NCBI RefSeq assembly: GCF_025685565.1
Contig: NZ_JAGSYE010000001.1
Location: 434,001-498,000 of the forward strand
Reading direction: 5' to 3'
Length of the DNA: 64,000 nt
Source of the DNA: Granulicella aggregans
GTDB lineage: Bacteria > Acidobacteriota > Terriglobia > Terriglobales > Acidobacteriaceae
Shown here: positions 35,312 to 43,096 of the stretch, one piece after another
How the letters are laid out: the number at the start of each line of letters is the position of its first letter
How positions within the stretch are numbered: position 1 is the stretch's first letter
The notes under the pieces: model-generated
What the model was told of the DNA's origin: nothing
Database searches by the model: none
The model's input: the letters and a program-made list of their open reading frames with translations, nothing else
Program-made: the position numbers and the translations under genes

Positions 35312-35385
35312 GTCCTGCCGCACGGGCCCGCTGCGCACGGGGCGGTCACTTCGTGACTTGTGTACCGCTTTGCGGGGCCGCCAAG
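35312..35385. repeat. Family H repeat
   Basis: GTCCTGCCGCACGGGCCCGC, then GCGCACGGGGCGGTCACTTC, then GTGACTTGTGTACCGCTTTGCGG. A second copy with the same order lies at 43097-43165. The two share about 60 bases with few changes. Here it separates the CRTAC1 locus from the convergent isomerase gene. Confidence 0.85.
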
Positions 35386-35388
35386 GGC

Positions 35389-36246
35389 CTAGATGTCACA
35401 GAGGTCGACAGCCTGCCGGAGCGAGGTGAGTGGGTCGCGGGTGGGGACGAACTCGTGGGCTACGTAGCCGGTGAAGCCGGTGTCGGCGATGGCTCGCATG
35501 ACGGCGGGCCACTGGACTTCCTGGGTGTCGTCGAGTTCGTGGCGGCCGGGGACCCCGCCGGTGTGGAAGTGGCCCAGCCATTGATGGTTCGCGCGGATGG
35601 TGGCGATGAGGTCACCCTCCATGATCTGCATGTGGTAGATGTCGTAGAGCAGCTTGATGCGCGGCGAATTGACCTCTTCGCAGACTCGGACGCCCCAGGC
35701 GGTGTGGTCGCACATGTAGTCGTGGTGGTCGCGCTTGCTGTTGAGCAGCTCCATGTTGATGGTGACGCCGTTGTCTTCGGCGATGGGCTTGAGGCGCTTG
35801 AGGCCGACGATGGTGTTGCGGGCTCCTTCTTCGTCTGACAAGCCATTGCGCAGACCGGAGAAGGTGATGACGTTGGGAACGCCTGCCTTTGCGGCCAGCG
35901 GGATGTTCTTGCGGAAGGCGGCTTCGATGGCGGCGTGGTTCTCCACGCGGTTCAGGGCGTTGTTGATCTCTCCCCCACCGGCGTAGCCCATGGTGCAGAG
36001 GAGTCCGTAGCGTTTGGGTACCTCCCACTCGTCGAGGTTGAGGAGGTCGATGCCCTTGAGGCCCATTTGCGCGGCGGCGGTGCAGAGGGTGTCCAACGGA
36101 ATCTTCTGGTAGCACCAGCGGCTTACGGATTGATGGATTCGGTTGTGGCGGGTGGGTTTGTCTTCGGCGACAGCGGCGAGCGGGAGAAGAGAGGCGGCGG
36201 TCGCGGCGGCTCCGGACTTTAACAGGTTGCGGCGGGTTTGGATCAA
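35389..36246 (-). CDS. Tat-exported TIM-barrel protein (hydroxypyruvate isomerase/xylose isomerase-like)
   Basis: 285 residues from TTG 36246, with GGGAG seven bases before it. QTRRNLLKSGAAATAASLLPLAAVA is a Tat signal. The barrel shows TIM-type motifs: KGIDLLNLDEWEVPKRYGLLCTMGYAG, GVPNVITFSGLRNG, GVTINMELLNSKRDHHDYMCDHTAWGVRVCEEVNSPRIKLLYDIYHMQIMEGD, IGHFH-like WLGHFHTGGVPGRHELDD, and GYVAHEFVPTRDP. Glu in INMELLNS, Asp in LLYDIYHMQ, His and Glu near the end are likely metal/catalytic residues, as in hydroxypyruvate isomerases. Export by Tat is common for this group in Acidobacteria. Substrate unknown. Confidence 0.85.
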   Translation of the reverse strand: MIQTRRNLLKSGAAATAASLLPLAAVAEDKPTRHNRIHQSVSRWCYQKIPLDTLCTAAAQMGLKGIDLLNLDEWEVPKRYGLLCTMGYAGGGEINNALNRVENHAAIEAAFRKNIPLAAKAGVPNVITFSGLRNGLSDEEGARNTIVGLKRLKPIAEDNGVTINMELLNSKRDHHDYMCDHTAWGVRVCEEVNSPRIKLLYDIYHMQIMEGDLIATIRANHQWLGHFHTGGVPGRHELDDTQEVQWPAVMRAIADTGFTGYVAHEFVPTRDPLTSLRQAVDLCDI

Positions 36247-36365
36247 AGCGTTGGCTCCCGGGTCTGGTGTAGATGAATGTACTTGGAAATGGAGTTTGTC
36301 GGCCGAAAGGGTTTTGATTCGCCGGCCATCTGCTTGCTTGGCATGCCCCCGCAACCCCCCTTCCC

Positions 36366-36399
36366 TTGTCATCCTTCGTGAAGCGGAGGATCTGCTTTT
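36366..36399. repeat. Family D repeat, reverse copy, containing the GIY-YIG stop codon
   Basis: TTGTCATCCTTCG-TGAA-GCGGAGGATCTGCTTTT. Read on the reverse strand it begins AAAAGCAGATCCTCCGC and ends CGAAGGATGACAA, the same ends as the copy at 36785-36850 but in opposite orientation. The last codons of the nuclease gene (KADPPLHEG and stop) lie inside it. Confidence 0.88.
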
Positions 36400-36713
36400 G
36401 CGCCCTGTGCGGAATGGTTCGGAGATAGGTCTGCGGAGAGATCCTCCCATGTCGGATTGGAGGCCTGAATGAGGGCGAGCTTTTCCTCGCGCGTGAAGTG
36501 CTTCAGATAGTTTTCTCTTGCGATTGCCTTGTCGATATAGCCGAATCTCTCGAAGTAGACGAGACGGTTGACCCTATACCTGGCGGTAAAGGCATCGGCT
36601 TTAGCCTCGCGGTGCTGAAGGATGCGGAGGATGAGATTGTTAGTGACGCCGACGTAAAGCGTACGCGATCGGCTGGCAAGGATGTAGACAAAGTATTGAT
36701 GCTCGCGCGGCAT
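36369..36713 (-). CDS. GIY-YIG domain nuclease bracketed by repeats
   Basis: 114 residues. The domain occupies about residues 7-85: YFVYILASRSRTLYVGVTNNLILRILQHRE matches the GIY-YIG signature (here VYI..LYVG), with the conserved Arg in ILRILQH and Glu/Asn in IARENYLKHF. KHFTREEKLALIQASNPTWEDLS is the usual end of the standalone family (UPF0213-like). The last nine residues are written by a family D repeat, so the native stop was probably replaced. Inverted copies of the same repeat flank the gene. Single-domain GIY-YIG proteins are abundant but largely uncharacterised; a role in moving the repeat is a hypothesis. Confidence 0.88.
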   Translation of the reverse strand: MPREHQYFVYILASRSRTLYVGVTNNLILRILQHREAKADAFTARYRVNRLVYFERFGYIDKAIARENYLKHFTREEKLALIQASNPTWEDLSADLSPNHSAQGAKADPPLHEG

Positions 36714-36784
36714 GGCGGCAGGCTAGCGCGTTGGGCGGCGTGGAGTAAAGGGCAAAGAGTGGAAGCACTGGGTGAAGGAGCCGG

Positions 36785-36850
36785 AAAAGCAGATCCTCCG
36801 CGGTGTTCGATCACGATGAGACTGTGATCGAACACCGCGAAGGATGACAA
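36785..36850. repeat. Family D repeat with an extra 16-bp hairpin inside
   Basis: AAAAGCAGATCCTCCG starts the element and GAAGGATGACAA ends it. Between them is CGCGGTGTTCGATCAC (36799-36814), a nine-base loop, then GTGATCGAACACCGCG (36824-36839), a perfect 16-bp stem. It is an inverted partner of the copy at 36366. Confidence 0.9.
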
Positions 36851-36991
36851 AGTTTAGGGGGAGGAGGGTTTAGCGCAGATGACAGTTGTATTCTCTGCGT
36901 GCCGGTAGAACCCAGAACCGCTCAAAAGCAATAGACTCTCAACAGAACATTCACAATTCCCTTCTCAGGTTTTTGGAGGCCTGCTCTGAAT

Positions 36992-38446
36992 ATGCATCTT
37001 TTGCGTCGTTCGTCCGTTGCGCTGCTTGCAGTTTCGTCGTTTGGCATTGCGGTGGCTCAGAAGCCGCTCTCGGAGACTTATAAGCCGGCAGCGGACAAGC
37101 TGATCGCCGCTTCGCTGGCGGACACGGAGGGGTATGCGAACCTGACGTATCTTTGCGACCACATCGGCAAGCGGATCAGTGGCAGCGAACCGCTGCTGCG
37201 GGCGATTGCGTGGAGCGCGGACCTGATGAAGAAAGAGGGTCTCGAGAATGTGACGACGCAGAAGGTGATGGTTCCGAAGTGGGTGCGCGGGAAGGAGTCG
37301 GGCGCGATCATCTCGCCGGTGACCAAGCCGCTGCACATGCTAGGGCTGGGGATGAGCGTGGGGACGGTGCCGGGAGGGATTACGGCGGAGGTCGTGGTGG
37401 TATCGAACTTCGACGAGCTGAAGAAGCTGGGAGAGGCAGGAGTGAAAGGGAAGATCGTCGTCTATAACGCGCCGTATGAGGGATATGGACGGACGGTGAT
37501 GTATCGCGTGGCTGGAGCTTCCGAGGCGGCGAAGCTGGGGGCGGTCGCTATGCTGGTGCGGTCGATTACACCACTGGCGATGCAGACTCCGCACACCGGT
37601 ACGCTTGTGTATGACGAGAAGGTAGCGAAGATTCCGGCGGCGGCGATCTCGCTTGAAGATGCCATGATGCTGGCTCGGCTTTCGACGGAGGGTGTGCCGG
37701 TGAAGGTGCACCTCGACATGGAAGCGCACATGGAGCCGGATCAGGAAGCGGCAAATGTCTTCGGGGAGATTGTCGGGTCGGAGAAGCCGGAGGAGATTGT
37801 GGCTCTGGGCGGGCACATCGACTCGTGGGACGTGGGCCAGGGGGCGCAGGACGATGGCTCGGGGATCATGGCGACGCTCGAGGCTGTAAACCTGATCAAG
37901 AAGTCCGGCCTGAGGCCGAAGCGGACGATCCGCATTGTCTTCTGGGTGAATGAGGAGAATGGCGACCGCGGCGGCGAGGCGTATGCGAAGGCTCTGAGCG
38001 GCAAGACGGGGACGCATGTGGCTGCGATTGAGATGGATGGCGGAGCGGAGAAGCCGGTGGGCTTCGGTTACGGTTCGCCGGGGAGGAGACGGGCTACGCC
38101 GAATGCTCCGCAGACGGGGCCGGAGTTGAGCGAGGCGGAGATGCACTCGCTGGAGCTGCTGAAGGACATTGGGACCCTGCTGAAGCCGGTGGAGGCGGAT
38201 ACGATTCGGCCGGGCGGCGGCGGGTCGGACATCGAGCCGCTGATGATGGCGGGAGTTCCGGGGCTGGGCGAGCTGACGACGGCGGCACACTACTTCGACT
38301 GGCACCACACCGAGGCGGACACGCTGGACAAGGTCGATCCGGTGGAGTTTCGGAAGAATATCGCGTCGCTGGCGGTGATGACGTATGTGCTGGCGGATAT
38401 GCCGGAGAAGCTGGCCGGGCATAAGGGGCCGGGAACGGAGGACTGA
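36992..38446 (+). CDS. Exported M28-family zinc metallopeptidase (carboxypeptidase Q-like)
   Basis: 484 residues with a signal peptide (MHLLRRSSVALLAVSSFGIAVA). Residues 125-240 hold a PA (protease-associated) insert (GGITAEVVVVSNFDELKKLGEAGVKGKIVVYN). Zinc ligands are visible: His275 in GGHIDSWD, Asp287 in QDDGSG, the Glu pair in WVNEENGD (about 320), Asp in IEMDGGAE, and His in FDWHHTEADT near the end. This matches dizinc aminopeptidases/carboxypeptidase Q. Probably extracellular or periplasmic. Confidence 0.93.
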   Translation: MHLLRRSSVALLAVSSFGIAVAQKPLSETYKPAADKLIAASLADTEGYANLTYLCDHIGKRISGSEPLLRAIAWSADLMKKEGLENVTTQKVMVPKWVRGKESGAIISPVTKPLHMLGLGMSVGTVPGGITAEVVVVSNFDELKKLGEAGVKGKIVVYNAPYEGYGRTVMYRVAGASEAAKLGAVAMLVRSITPLAMQTPHTGTLVYDEKVAKIPAAAISLEDAMMLARLSTEGVPVKVHLDMEAHMEPDQEAANVFGEIVGSEKPEEIVALGGHIDSWDVGQGAQDDGSGIMATLEAVNLIKKSGLRPKRTIRIVFWVNEENGDRGGEAYAKALSGKTGTHVAAIEMDGGAEKPVGFGYGSPGRRRATPNAPQTGPELSEAEMHSLELLKDIGTLLKPVEADTIRPGGGGSDIEPLMMAGVPGLGELTTAAHYFDWHHTEADTLDKVDPVEFRKNIASLAVMTYVLADMPEKLAGHKGPGTED

Positions 38447-38634
38447 TTCCGGATCGTGCAACCTGTGGAAGGCTGTGGAAATCTGGACGGGAAAAAAACG
38501 GGGTACTTTTCGCTAAGCTCCTTATTTTGTTCAGCTTGCAAAAATTTTGCGGGCTAATGTCATCGAAACAAACGGGTTAACCCTCAAAGTCGTGCAGATA
38601 AAGGAGTTAGCGGCGGCTCCCTGAAGAGAAAGTA

Positions 38635-38663
38635 GAAAACCCCGGCGATTTGCCGGGGTTTTC
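38635..38663 (+). terminator. Terminator in the 333-base region after the M28 gene
   Basis: GAAAACCCCGGC-GATTT-GCCGGGGTTTTC is a perfect 12-bp stem with a T-rich tail (TTTTCTTTC), clearly a Rho-independent terminator, about 190 bases after the stop. The rest of 38447-38779 contains no supported gene; a short AAGGAGTTAG stretch near 38600 hints at a lost or very small frame. Confidence 0.88.
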
Positions 38664-38779
38664 TTTCACCTTGATTTAAGCATAGCAGGCTGGCAGCATC
38701 CTTTGGGCAAGGAATATCTCTTTTGGATTGTTGCGATTAGGCGATATTGGGACTTGACAGGATTTTAGCTCCGGGTCGT

Positions 38780-39082
38780 TTATCGGACCGTAAACTGCAC
38801 TCCGGAGACGATCCCGTCTCCCGTCGTAATCCACTTGAGCGCTTCTGCAGGAACCTCTTTTCCATCGCGATAGACGCGGAGATCGGAGCTGTGTGTGGGG
38901 CAGGCTACGTCTCCCTCACCCTGGTCGCCCACCTGGGCCTGCGTGTCCGCGTCGGCTGACGAGACACAATTCAGGCTGACGGTTCCTGCATAGGCGTGCG
39001 GCAGCGTGACGCTGAAGGTGCGCTGTTTATTGCAGCTGGCGAGCAGGAAGATGCTGAGAACGATAGGTTTCAAGAGTGTCAT
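38780..39082 (-). CDS. Small putative lipoprotein
   Basis: 100 residues from ATG 39082: MTLLKPIVLSIFLLASCNKQ has a lipobox (LASC) with Cys at residue 17. The mature domain (FSVTLPHAYAGTVSLNCVS, VACPTHSSDLRVYRDGKEV, WITTGDGIVSGVQFTVR) is beta-rich with two Cys and resembles small surface lipoproteins of Acidobacteria. I do not recognise a family. Longer upstream in-frame starts would cover a repeat and are rejected. Confidence 0.6.
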   Translation of the reverse strand: MTLLKPIVLSIFLLASCNKQRTFSVTLPHAYAGTVSLNCVSSADADTQAQVGDQGEGDVACPTHSSDLRVYRDGKEVPAEALKWITTGDGIVSGVQFTVR

Positions 39083-39238
39083 GGATATGGGCAATCCTAC
39101 ACGGAAGTAGGGTGTGGGGATTTGCTTTTGTGTGGGGATTGGGAGGGGTGGTTCCGGGGTGGGAAGAACTCTCCACCAGGAAGCCCGAAACTGCTGTGCG
39201 GCTTCGGGCGAGATGATAGGGTAGGGCTTTGCGGCGGA

Positions 39239-39345
39239 ACTCCCACATCTGCGATGAAGCCGCCAGATATGGGGCACCTGCCGAGGCTGAAGCCCCGCTC
39301 CCCAGCAATCTGGCCCGCGGGCTAAAGCCCGCTGCTACTCCGAGC
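39239..39345. repeat. Family B and family G repeats side by side
   Basis: CTCCCACATCTGCGATG...CAGATATGGGGCACC is a B-type hairpin. It is followed by GAGGCTGAAGCCCCGCTCC and GCGGGCTAAAGCCCGC, both G-type. They lie between the lipoprotein gene and the convergent-side YeiH gene end. Confidence 0.75.
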
Positions 39346-39356
39346 TCTGATTTTTA

Positions 39357-40535
39357 TCAGAGGTGGTAGAGGTGGTCTGCTCCTAAGACCAAGGCCAGGG
39401 TGATGGCAGCGATGGCGACCTCGCCGAGTGCTCCGACGAGGAACGGCCTTGCACCTTGCTTGAAGAGGTCGCGGAGGTTGGTGCGGAGGCCTACGCCGGC
39501 AAAGGTGAGCAGGAAGGCCCAGCGGGAGAGGTTGCCTAGAGCGAGGAGCTGCGCTTTGTTGAAGCCGAACGAGGCGTAAGCGGCGAGGTGGGGGTAGAGT
39601 TTGGGGTCGAGCGTACCGAGGGTGGCGAGCAGCGAGATCAGGATGAAGCCGAGGACGAACTTGGGGAACTTGGCCCAGAGGAAGGCGGCCTTGTTCTGGA
39701 GCTGCGCCTGGTTCGCGGCAGAGGCGAGACCCTTGCGCGCCCATGCGATGGCGTAGCCGAGGACGACGAAGCCGATCAGCGCGTTGCGGCAGGTCTTGGC
39801 CAGGACGGCGAATTTGCCGGCGGTGTCGGAGTAGAGAGCGCCGGCGGCGGTGGCTTCGGCGGTGTTGTCGACGGCGAGGCCGGCCCAGATGCCGTAGGCG
39901 TGGTCGGACATGTGGAGGGCATGGCCGATGGCGGGGAAGGCGAAGAGGCTGATGGCGCCGAGTGCGAGGATGGCGGCGATGGCGGTAGAGGTGTCCTGCT
40001 CATCGGCGTCGATCGAGCCCTGCGTCGCGATGATGGCGGAGACGCCGCAGACCGACGAGCCGACGGCGAGGAGCGTGGTGAGCTTGTCGCCAAGTTTGAA
40101 GGCGTGGCAGAGCCAGGTCATGAAAGCCAACGACAGCGTGAACGCGATGGCGACGAGGACGAGGGAGATGCCGCCGAGTTTGAGGATGTCGCCGAGCAGG
40201 AAGCGCGCACCGAGCAGGATGATGCCGGCCTTGAGCCAGAACTCGTAGGTGGCGACGCCGGGGCGGAAGATCTTTGGCAGGCCAACGGTGTTGGCGATGA
40301 AGATGCCGAAGATGATGGCCCACATGACGTACTCGATGTTGGGGAAGGGGATGTGGTCCGCCTTGGCCCAGGCGTTGATGGCGTGCTCGACGAACTTGCC
40401 GGCGTAGCCGACGACAAAGAGGAGAAGGATGCCGGGGATGAGGCCCAGGAGCGAGGTCTTCTGCTCGGGGACGGCGTGGGGGGCGTGCGGCGGATAGGAC
40501 TCGCGCAGGTCGGGCAGAGAAGTGGAGGTGGACAT
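39357..40535 (-). CDS. YeiH-family putative sulfate exporter (UPF0324)
   Basis: 392 residues with about ten membrane helices. Signatures of the family: YVMWAIIFGIFIANTVGLP, PGVATYEFWLKAGIILLGARFLLGDILKLGG, AVGSSVCGVSAIIATQGSIDADEQDTSTAIAAILALGAISLFAFPAIGHAL, GIWAGLAVDNTAEATAAGA, and LLTFAGVGLRTNLRDL. A good Shine-Dalgarno (AGGAG) precedes ATG 40535. Members of this family are thought to export sulfate or related anions; the annotation is by homology pattern. It is preceded by a 39-residue membrane protein in the same direction. Confidence 0.88.
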   Translation of the reverse strand: MSTSTSLPDLRESYPPHAPHAVPEQKTSLLGLIPGILLLFVVGYAGKFVEHAINAWAKADHIPFPNIEYVMWAIIFGIFIANTVGLPKIFRPGVATYEFWLKAGIILLGARFLLGDILKLGGISLVLVAIAFTLSLAFMTWLCHAFKLGDKLTTLLAVGSSVCGVSAIIATQGSIDADEQDTSTAIAAILALGAISLFAFPAIGHALHMSDHAYGIWAGLAVDNTAEATAAGALYSDTAGKFAVLAKTCRNALIGFVVLGYAIAWARKGLASAANQAQLQNKAAFLWAKFPKFVLGFILISLLATLGTLDPKLYPHLAAYASFGFNKAQLLALGNLSRWAFLLTFAGVGLRTNLRDLFKQGARPFLVGALGEVAIAAITLALVLGADHLYHL

Positions 40536-40559
40536 GATCTTTCTCCTAAGGCTCCGGAG

Positions 40560-40679
40560 CTACCAGGTGATGGTCTTGACAAGACCGAGCTTGATGACGA
40601 GAGCGAGGGCGAGCGAGAGGATGACGGCCCAGGTGTCGAGAGAGAGAAGAGGCTTCTTAGCGGGGGCTTTCGATGGCAT
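40560..40679 (-). CDS. 39-residue single-pass membrane protein upstream of the YeiH exporter
   Basis: On the reverse strand, ATG 40679 opens MPSKAPAKKPLLSLDTWAVI and ends KLGLVKTITW at a TAG. The Lys-rich N-terminus followed by one helix (TWAVILSLALALVIKLGLV) suggests an N-in single-pass protein. AAGGA lies eight bases before the start. The gene ends 24 bases before the YeiH start, and both have good ribosome-binding sites, so they form an operon. Small partner proteins of this kind are usual for transporters (compare KdpF, CydX), which fits a stabilising role here. Too short for most gene finders. Confidence 0.75.
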   Translation of the reverse strand: MPSKAPAKKPLLSLDTWAVILSLALALVIKLGLVKTITW

Positions 40680-40992
40680 GGAGCTGTTCCTTCTGGAGTG
40701 GCAGTGGGTACGGACTTACGCGATGGGTCGCGTGGTGCAGCTCTGAATTTTGAGAGGGATGCGCGGAGGGACTAGCTACAACAACAGCGCTGGATCGTGA
40801 GGCGCGAGGCCGTACAAACGGGCTTGCAGAGTACGGGATGGCCGGTGTCGATCACGATGAGGAAAGTCTACATTAAGTTGGATGAAGGGCGGAGGGGTGC
40901 AGTTGCGGGATTTGTGGAGGTATGTGGCTTGATCTTCGATTGAGAGCGGCGTAGCGTTCGTGCATGACCACGCCCCATGAAGAGCTCGAACC
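40680..40992. other. Spacer upstream of the small membrane protein/YeiH operon
   Basis: 313 bases between divergent genes. No supported coding frame, repeat family or hairpin. It probably holds the promoters of both sides. Confidence 0.45.
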
Positions 40993-41487
40993 GTGGCGTT
41001 CTGGATGGAGTGGAAGGAGTTTTTGAAGACGTGGGATGCGCGCGTTGGTTCTGTGGGTGCGCTTCTGGAGCTAAGGCACGCCAATTTATGGCGCGTCGAC
41101 AGCTATAGCGTGGATGAGTGGGGAGTGAAGATCAACGTATCGTACTTGCCGATGCCGGGATTCAAGCCGGCGCGAAACGATAGAGCTGAGCTCAGTTCGG
41201 CCTGGGAGATGTTTCACATCGATGAGGGCCGCTGGCAGGCGCGATTTTGTTGGAAGTTCCTGCTTGGGGACCATGAGATTGAATCGGTCATCGCCGCAGG
41301 AGCTCAGGCAGCCTCTCTTGGTCTTCTGCTCACAGACAGCCAGGTTCAGGCCATCTTCAGGTGGCGGTCTGCGCTTGAATCAAGGGAGAAAGAGAATCTG
41401 GGGAATACGGATTTTCCTGCTTTCCTTGATTCCCTATTCAATCCACCGCCGCCGCCGGAGCGTCCCGCCTCTGAGAGCAAGAGTTGA
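40993..41487 (+). CDS. Hypothetical cytosolic protein
   Basis: 164 residues from GTG 40993 (an ATG at 41005 would remove four residues). Mixed alpha/beta composition with WEMFHIDEGRWQARFCWKFLLGDHEIESVIAAGAQAASLG in the middle and a Pro/Glu-rich tail (FNPPPPPERP). I do not recognise a family. No membrane helix or signal peptide. Confidence 0.45.
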   Translation: MAFWMEWKEFLKTWDARVGSVGALLELRHANLWRVDSYSVDEWGVKINVSYLPMPGFKPARNDRAELSSAWEMFHIDEGRWQARFCWKFLLGDHEIESVIAAGAQAASLGLLLTDSQVQAIFRWRSALESREKENLGNTDFPAFLDSLFNPPPPPERPASESKS

Positions 41488-41502
41488 AGCGCGACTGCCT
41501 GA

Positions 41503-41712
41503 TTAGCGGTTAGCCCGGTCTGCCGCTACGGCTCCCCAGATCATCGCGATGGGGTGGAGAACGGCGATGGCCCATCCGAAGGTGACAATGCCGAGGACTA
41601 CGTAGAGGACCAGCATGATGAGTGCTCCTGGCACCGTGCTGTAGAGCATGCCGAAGGGGCCGAGGAAGAAGGTCAGAACCAGGGATAGCAGGACGCTTTT
41701 GCGGTTTGGCAT
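41503..41712 (-). CDS. Small two-helix membrane protein
   Basis: 69 residues from ATG 41712 (MPNRKSVLLSLVLTFFLGPFGMLYSTVPGA). Two hydrophobic helices (about 8-24 and 31-60) with a PFG turn: the layout resembles TM2-type domains (K..S..LSLLLTFFLGPLGLFY). A longer in-frame start at 41844 reads through a repeat and is rejected. Confidence 0.65.
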   Translation of the reverse strand: MPNRKSVLLSLVLTFFLGPFGMLYSTVPGALIMLVLYVVLGIVTFGWAIAVLHPIAMIWGAVAADRANR

Positions 41713-41754
41713 GGTTTCTAGGATGCTACAAGAGTGGGTGATTTGCGACCCCAA

Positions 41755-41824
41755 ATGCAATGTGGGGGTCTCTCCACTGCGCCGCGCGATAGTGCCGCGC
41801 GGCTTCGGTCGAGACGACGAACTT
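41755..41824. repeat. Family C repeat
   Basis: AATGCAATGTGGGGGTCTCTCCACTGCGC, then CGCGCGAT...CGCGCGG, then CTTCGGTCGAGACGACG. Same order of blocks as the copies at 3556 (reverse), 44793, 50321, 55131 and 63549. Confidence 0.75.
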
Positions 41825-41980
41825 GTCGCAAAGATGACGTTCAAGAGTGTGAATTTGTGCGGAATGATGGGGGATTTGATTGTTTAATGGGGATACGGTC
41901 GCAACACGTGGGGGCGTGAAAGTTGCGCGAAACACGCGGTGATGAAGCGGTGTTCAGTGATGTGTAGCAAGGAGGATGTC

Positions 41981-42232
41981 ATGAACATCGCAAACGTAAA
42001 AGGAATGGTGGCAAAGGTACTCACGGTTGGTTTTCTGGCTGGAGCGGTGGTGATGGCGGCTCCGGCAAAGGCTCAGGCGCAGGAGATTTATGTGGGCAAC
42101 GGTGGCTTCTATGCGCGTCATGACTTCTATGAGCGCGAGCGGGTTGAGGCGATTCGCCGGCACGATGCTTGGGTGAGAGCGGAAGAGTATCGGCGCTTCC
42201 ATCACGACAGGTTTTATCGCGGATACCGGTAG
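41981..42232 (+). CDS. Small exported Arg/His/Tyr-rich protein
   Basis: 83 residues from ATG 41981, with an ideal AAGGAGG six bases upstream. Signal peptide MNIANVKGMVAKVLTVGFLAGAVVMAAPAKAQAQE. The mature part is short and dominated by Arg, His, Tyr and Phe (GFYARHDFYERERVEAIRR, YRRFHHDRFYRGYR). It may bind nucleic acids or metals, but no function is known. Confidence 0.7.
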   Translation: MNIANVKGMVAKVLTVGFLAGAVVMAAPAKAQAQEIYVGNGGFYARHDFYERERVEAIRRHDAWVRAEEYRRFHHDRFYRGYR

Positions 42233-42300
42233 TTCCCCATCACCGTGCGCTGTTCGCTGGAGGTAACGAGCCCCGCACGGTGAGAGGGGCACCCGGGCCG

Positions 42301-42400
42301 TATACATCCCACCCATGACGATAAAGCTGTCATGGATGGGGCACCCGAGCAGTTGTGGTGATTCATCCCACATCTCAGAAGCGAGATGTGGGGCACCCGG
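42301..42400. repeat. Family A followed by family B repeat
   Basis: TATACATCCCACCCATGACG...GTCATGGATGGGGCACCCG (A) is followed by CATCCCACATCTCAGAAG-CGAGATGTGGGGCACCCG (B), both imperfect hairpins. They share the terminal GGGGCACCC block, which suggests a common origin. Confidence 0.8.
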
Positions 42401-42430
42401 ATTCGGGGCTGGATTTGATGAGGTTCACAG

Positions 42431-42460
42431 GGCTGACTGCGTGGAGGTGCGCAGTCAGCC
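42431..42460. terminator. Stem-loop between the exported peptide and FmdE-like gene
   Basis: GGCTGACTGCG-TGGAGGTG-CGCAGTCAGCC, an 11-bp perfect stem followed on the + strand by TTGTTGTTTAT. Likely ends + strand transcription that began upstream; it also lies just beyond the stop of the convergent gene. Confidence 0.7.
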
Positions 42461-42467
42461 TTGTTGT

Positions 42468-43073
42468 TTATGGAATGGGTTGGTAGTAGCGGGATTCGGG
42501 ATGGGCGCAGCCCTGGCAGAGGATCTCGGTTTCGACGAGGACCTCGCGGTCGTAGTTAATGCCTTCGCCGCAGACCGAGCAGGCGATGCGTTGCGATTTG
42601 TAGCCGGGCATCTCGCGGGGGTGGAGAGGAACGTGGACCCACTGGACTGAAAACAGATCTTCGACCTCCATCTCGCGGTAGGCGCGCATCTGCTGCTGGT
42701 TCTTGTCGGTGATGTCAGGGTAGAGTTCGCGGGCACGTTGCTTGGAGGACTCGAGGGCGGCGATGCGGGTGGCTTTCTGATCAGTGCCGTCGGAGGGCTT
42801 GAGGTCGATGAAGGTGGCGGCCATCTTGCCCCAGTCGCGGAACTTCAGGGCGCGCTTGCCGAGGCGGCAGCCGGTGACGACAGCGATAGCGTCGGTGGCA
42901 CATCGATCGATCTCTACGAAGGTGACGAGGCGCTTGCGGTCGAGACCGCGGGGATCGTCGATGCCGAGACGTTCGCAGCCGAGCATGGCCATGCGGACGC
43001 CGAGGATCTGGCCGGCGCATAGGTGGCCGTGGGCGATCTCGGCTGCGGTTAGGAGGTCTTCGAAGGACTGCAT
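42468..43073 (-). CDS. FmdE-like protein (formylmethanofuran dehydrogenase subunit E domain)
   Basis: 201 residues. N-terminal FmdE domain: FEDLLTAAEIAHGHLCAGQILGVRMAMLGCERLG, VEIDRCATDAIAVVTGCRLGKRALKFRDWGKMAATF. His15/His17, Cys19 and the other Cys/His residues are the expected metal ligands. The C-terminus carries CSVCGEG and CQGCAHPE, two CxxC pairs (zinc ribbon). In methanogens FmdE belongs to molybdenum enzymes, but standalone bacterial members have no clear function; a molybdenum-cofactor-related metal-binding role is possible. No Mo-enzyme genes are nearby. Confidence 0.85.
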   Translation of the reverse strand: MQSFEDLLTAAEIAHGHLCAGQILGVRMAMLGCERLGIDDPRGLDRKRLVTFVEIDRCATDAIAVVTGCRLGKRALKFRDWGKMAATFIDLKPSDGTDQKATRIAALESSKQRARELYPDITDKNQQQMRAYREMEVEDLFSVQWVHVPLHPREMPGYKSQRIACSVCGEGINYDREVLVETEILCQGCAHPESRYYQPIP

Positions 43074-43096
43074 AAGCTGATGATAGAACCCAACTG

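Noticed and set aside
39588..40775. Long + strand open frame of 395 residues opposite the YeiH gene
   Set aside because: Gly/Glu/Asp-rich translation without family features; the reverse strand encodes a clear membrane protein with good ribosome-binding sites.
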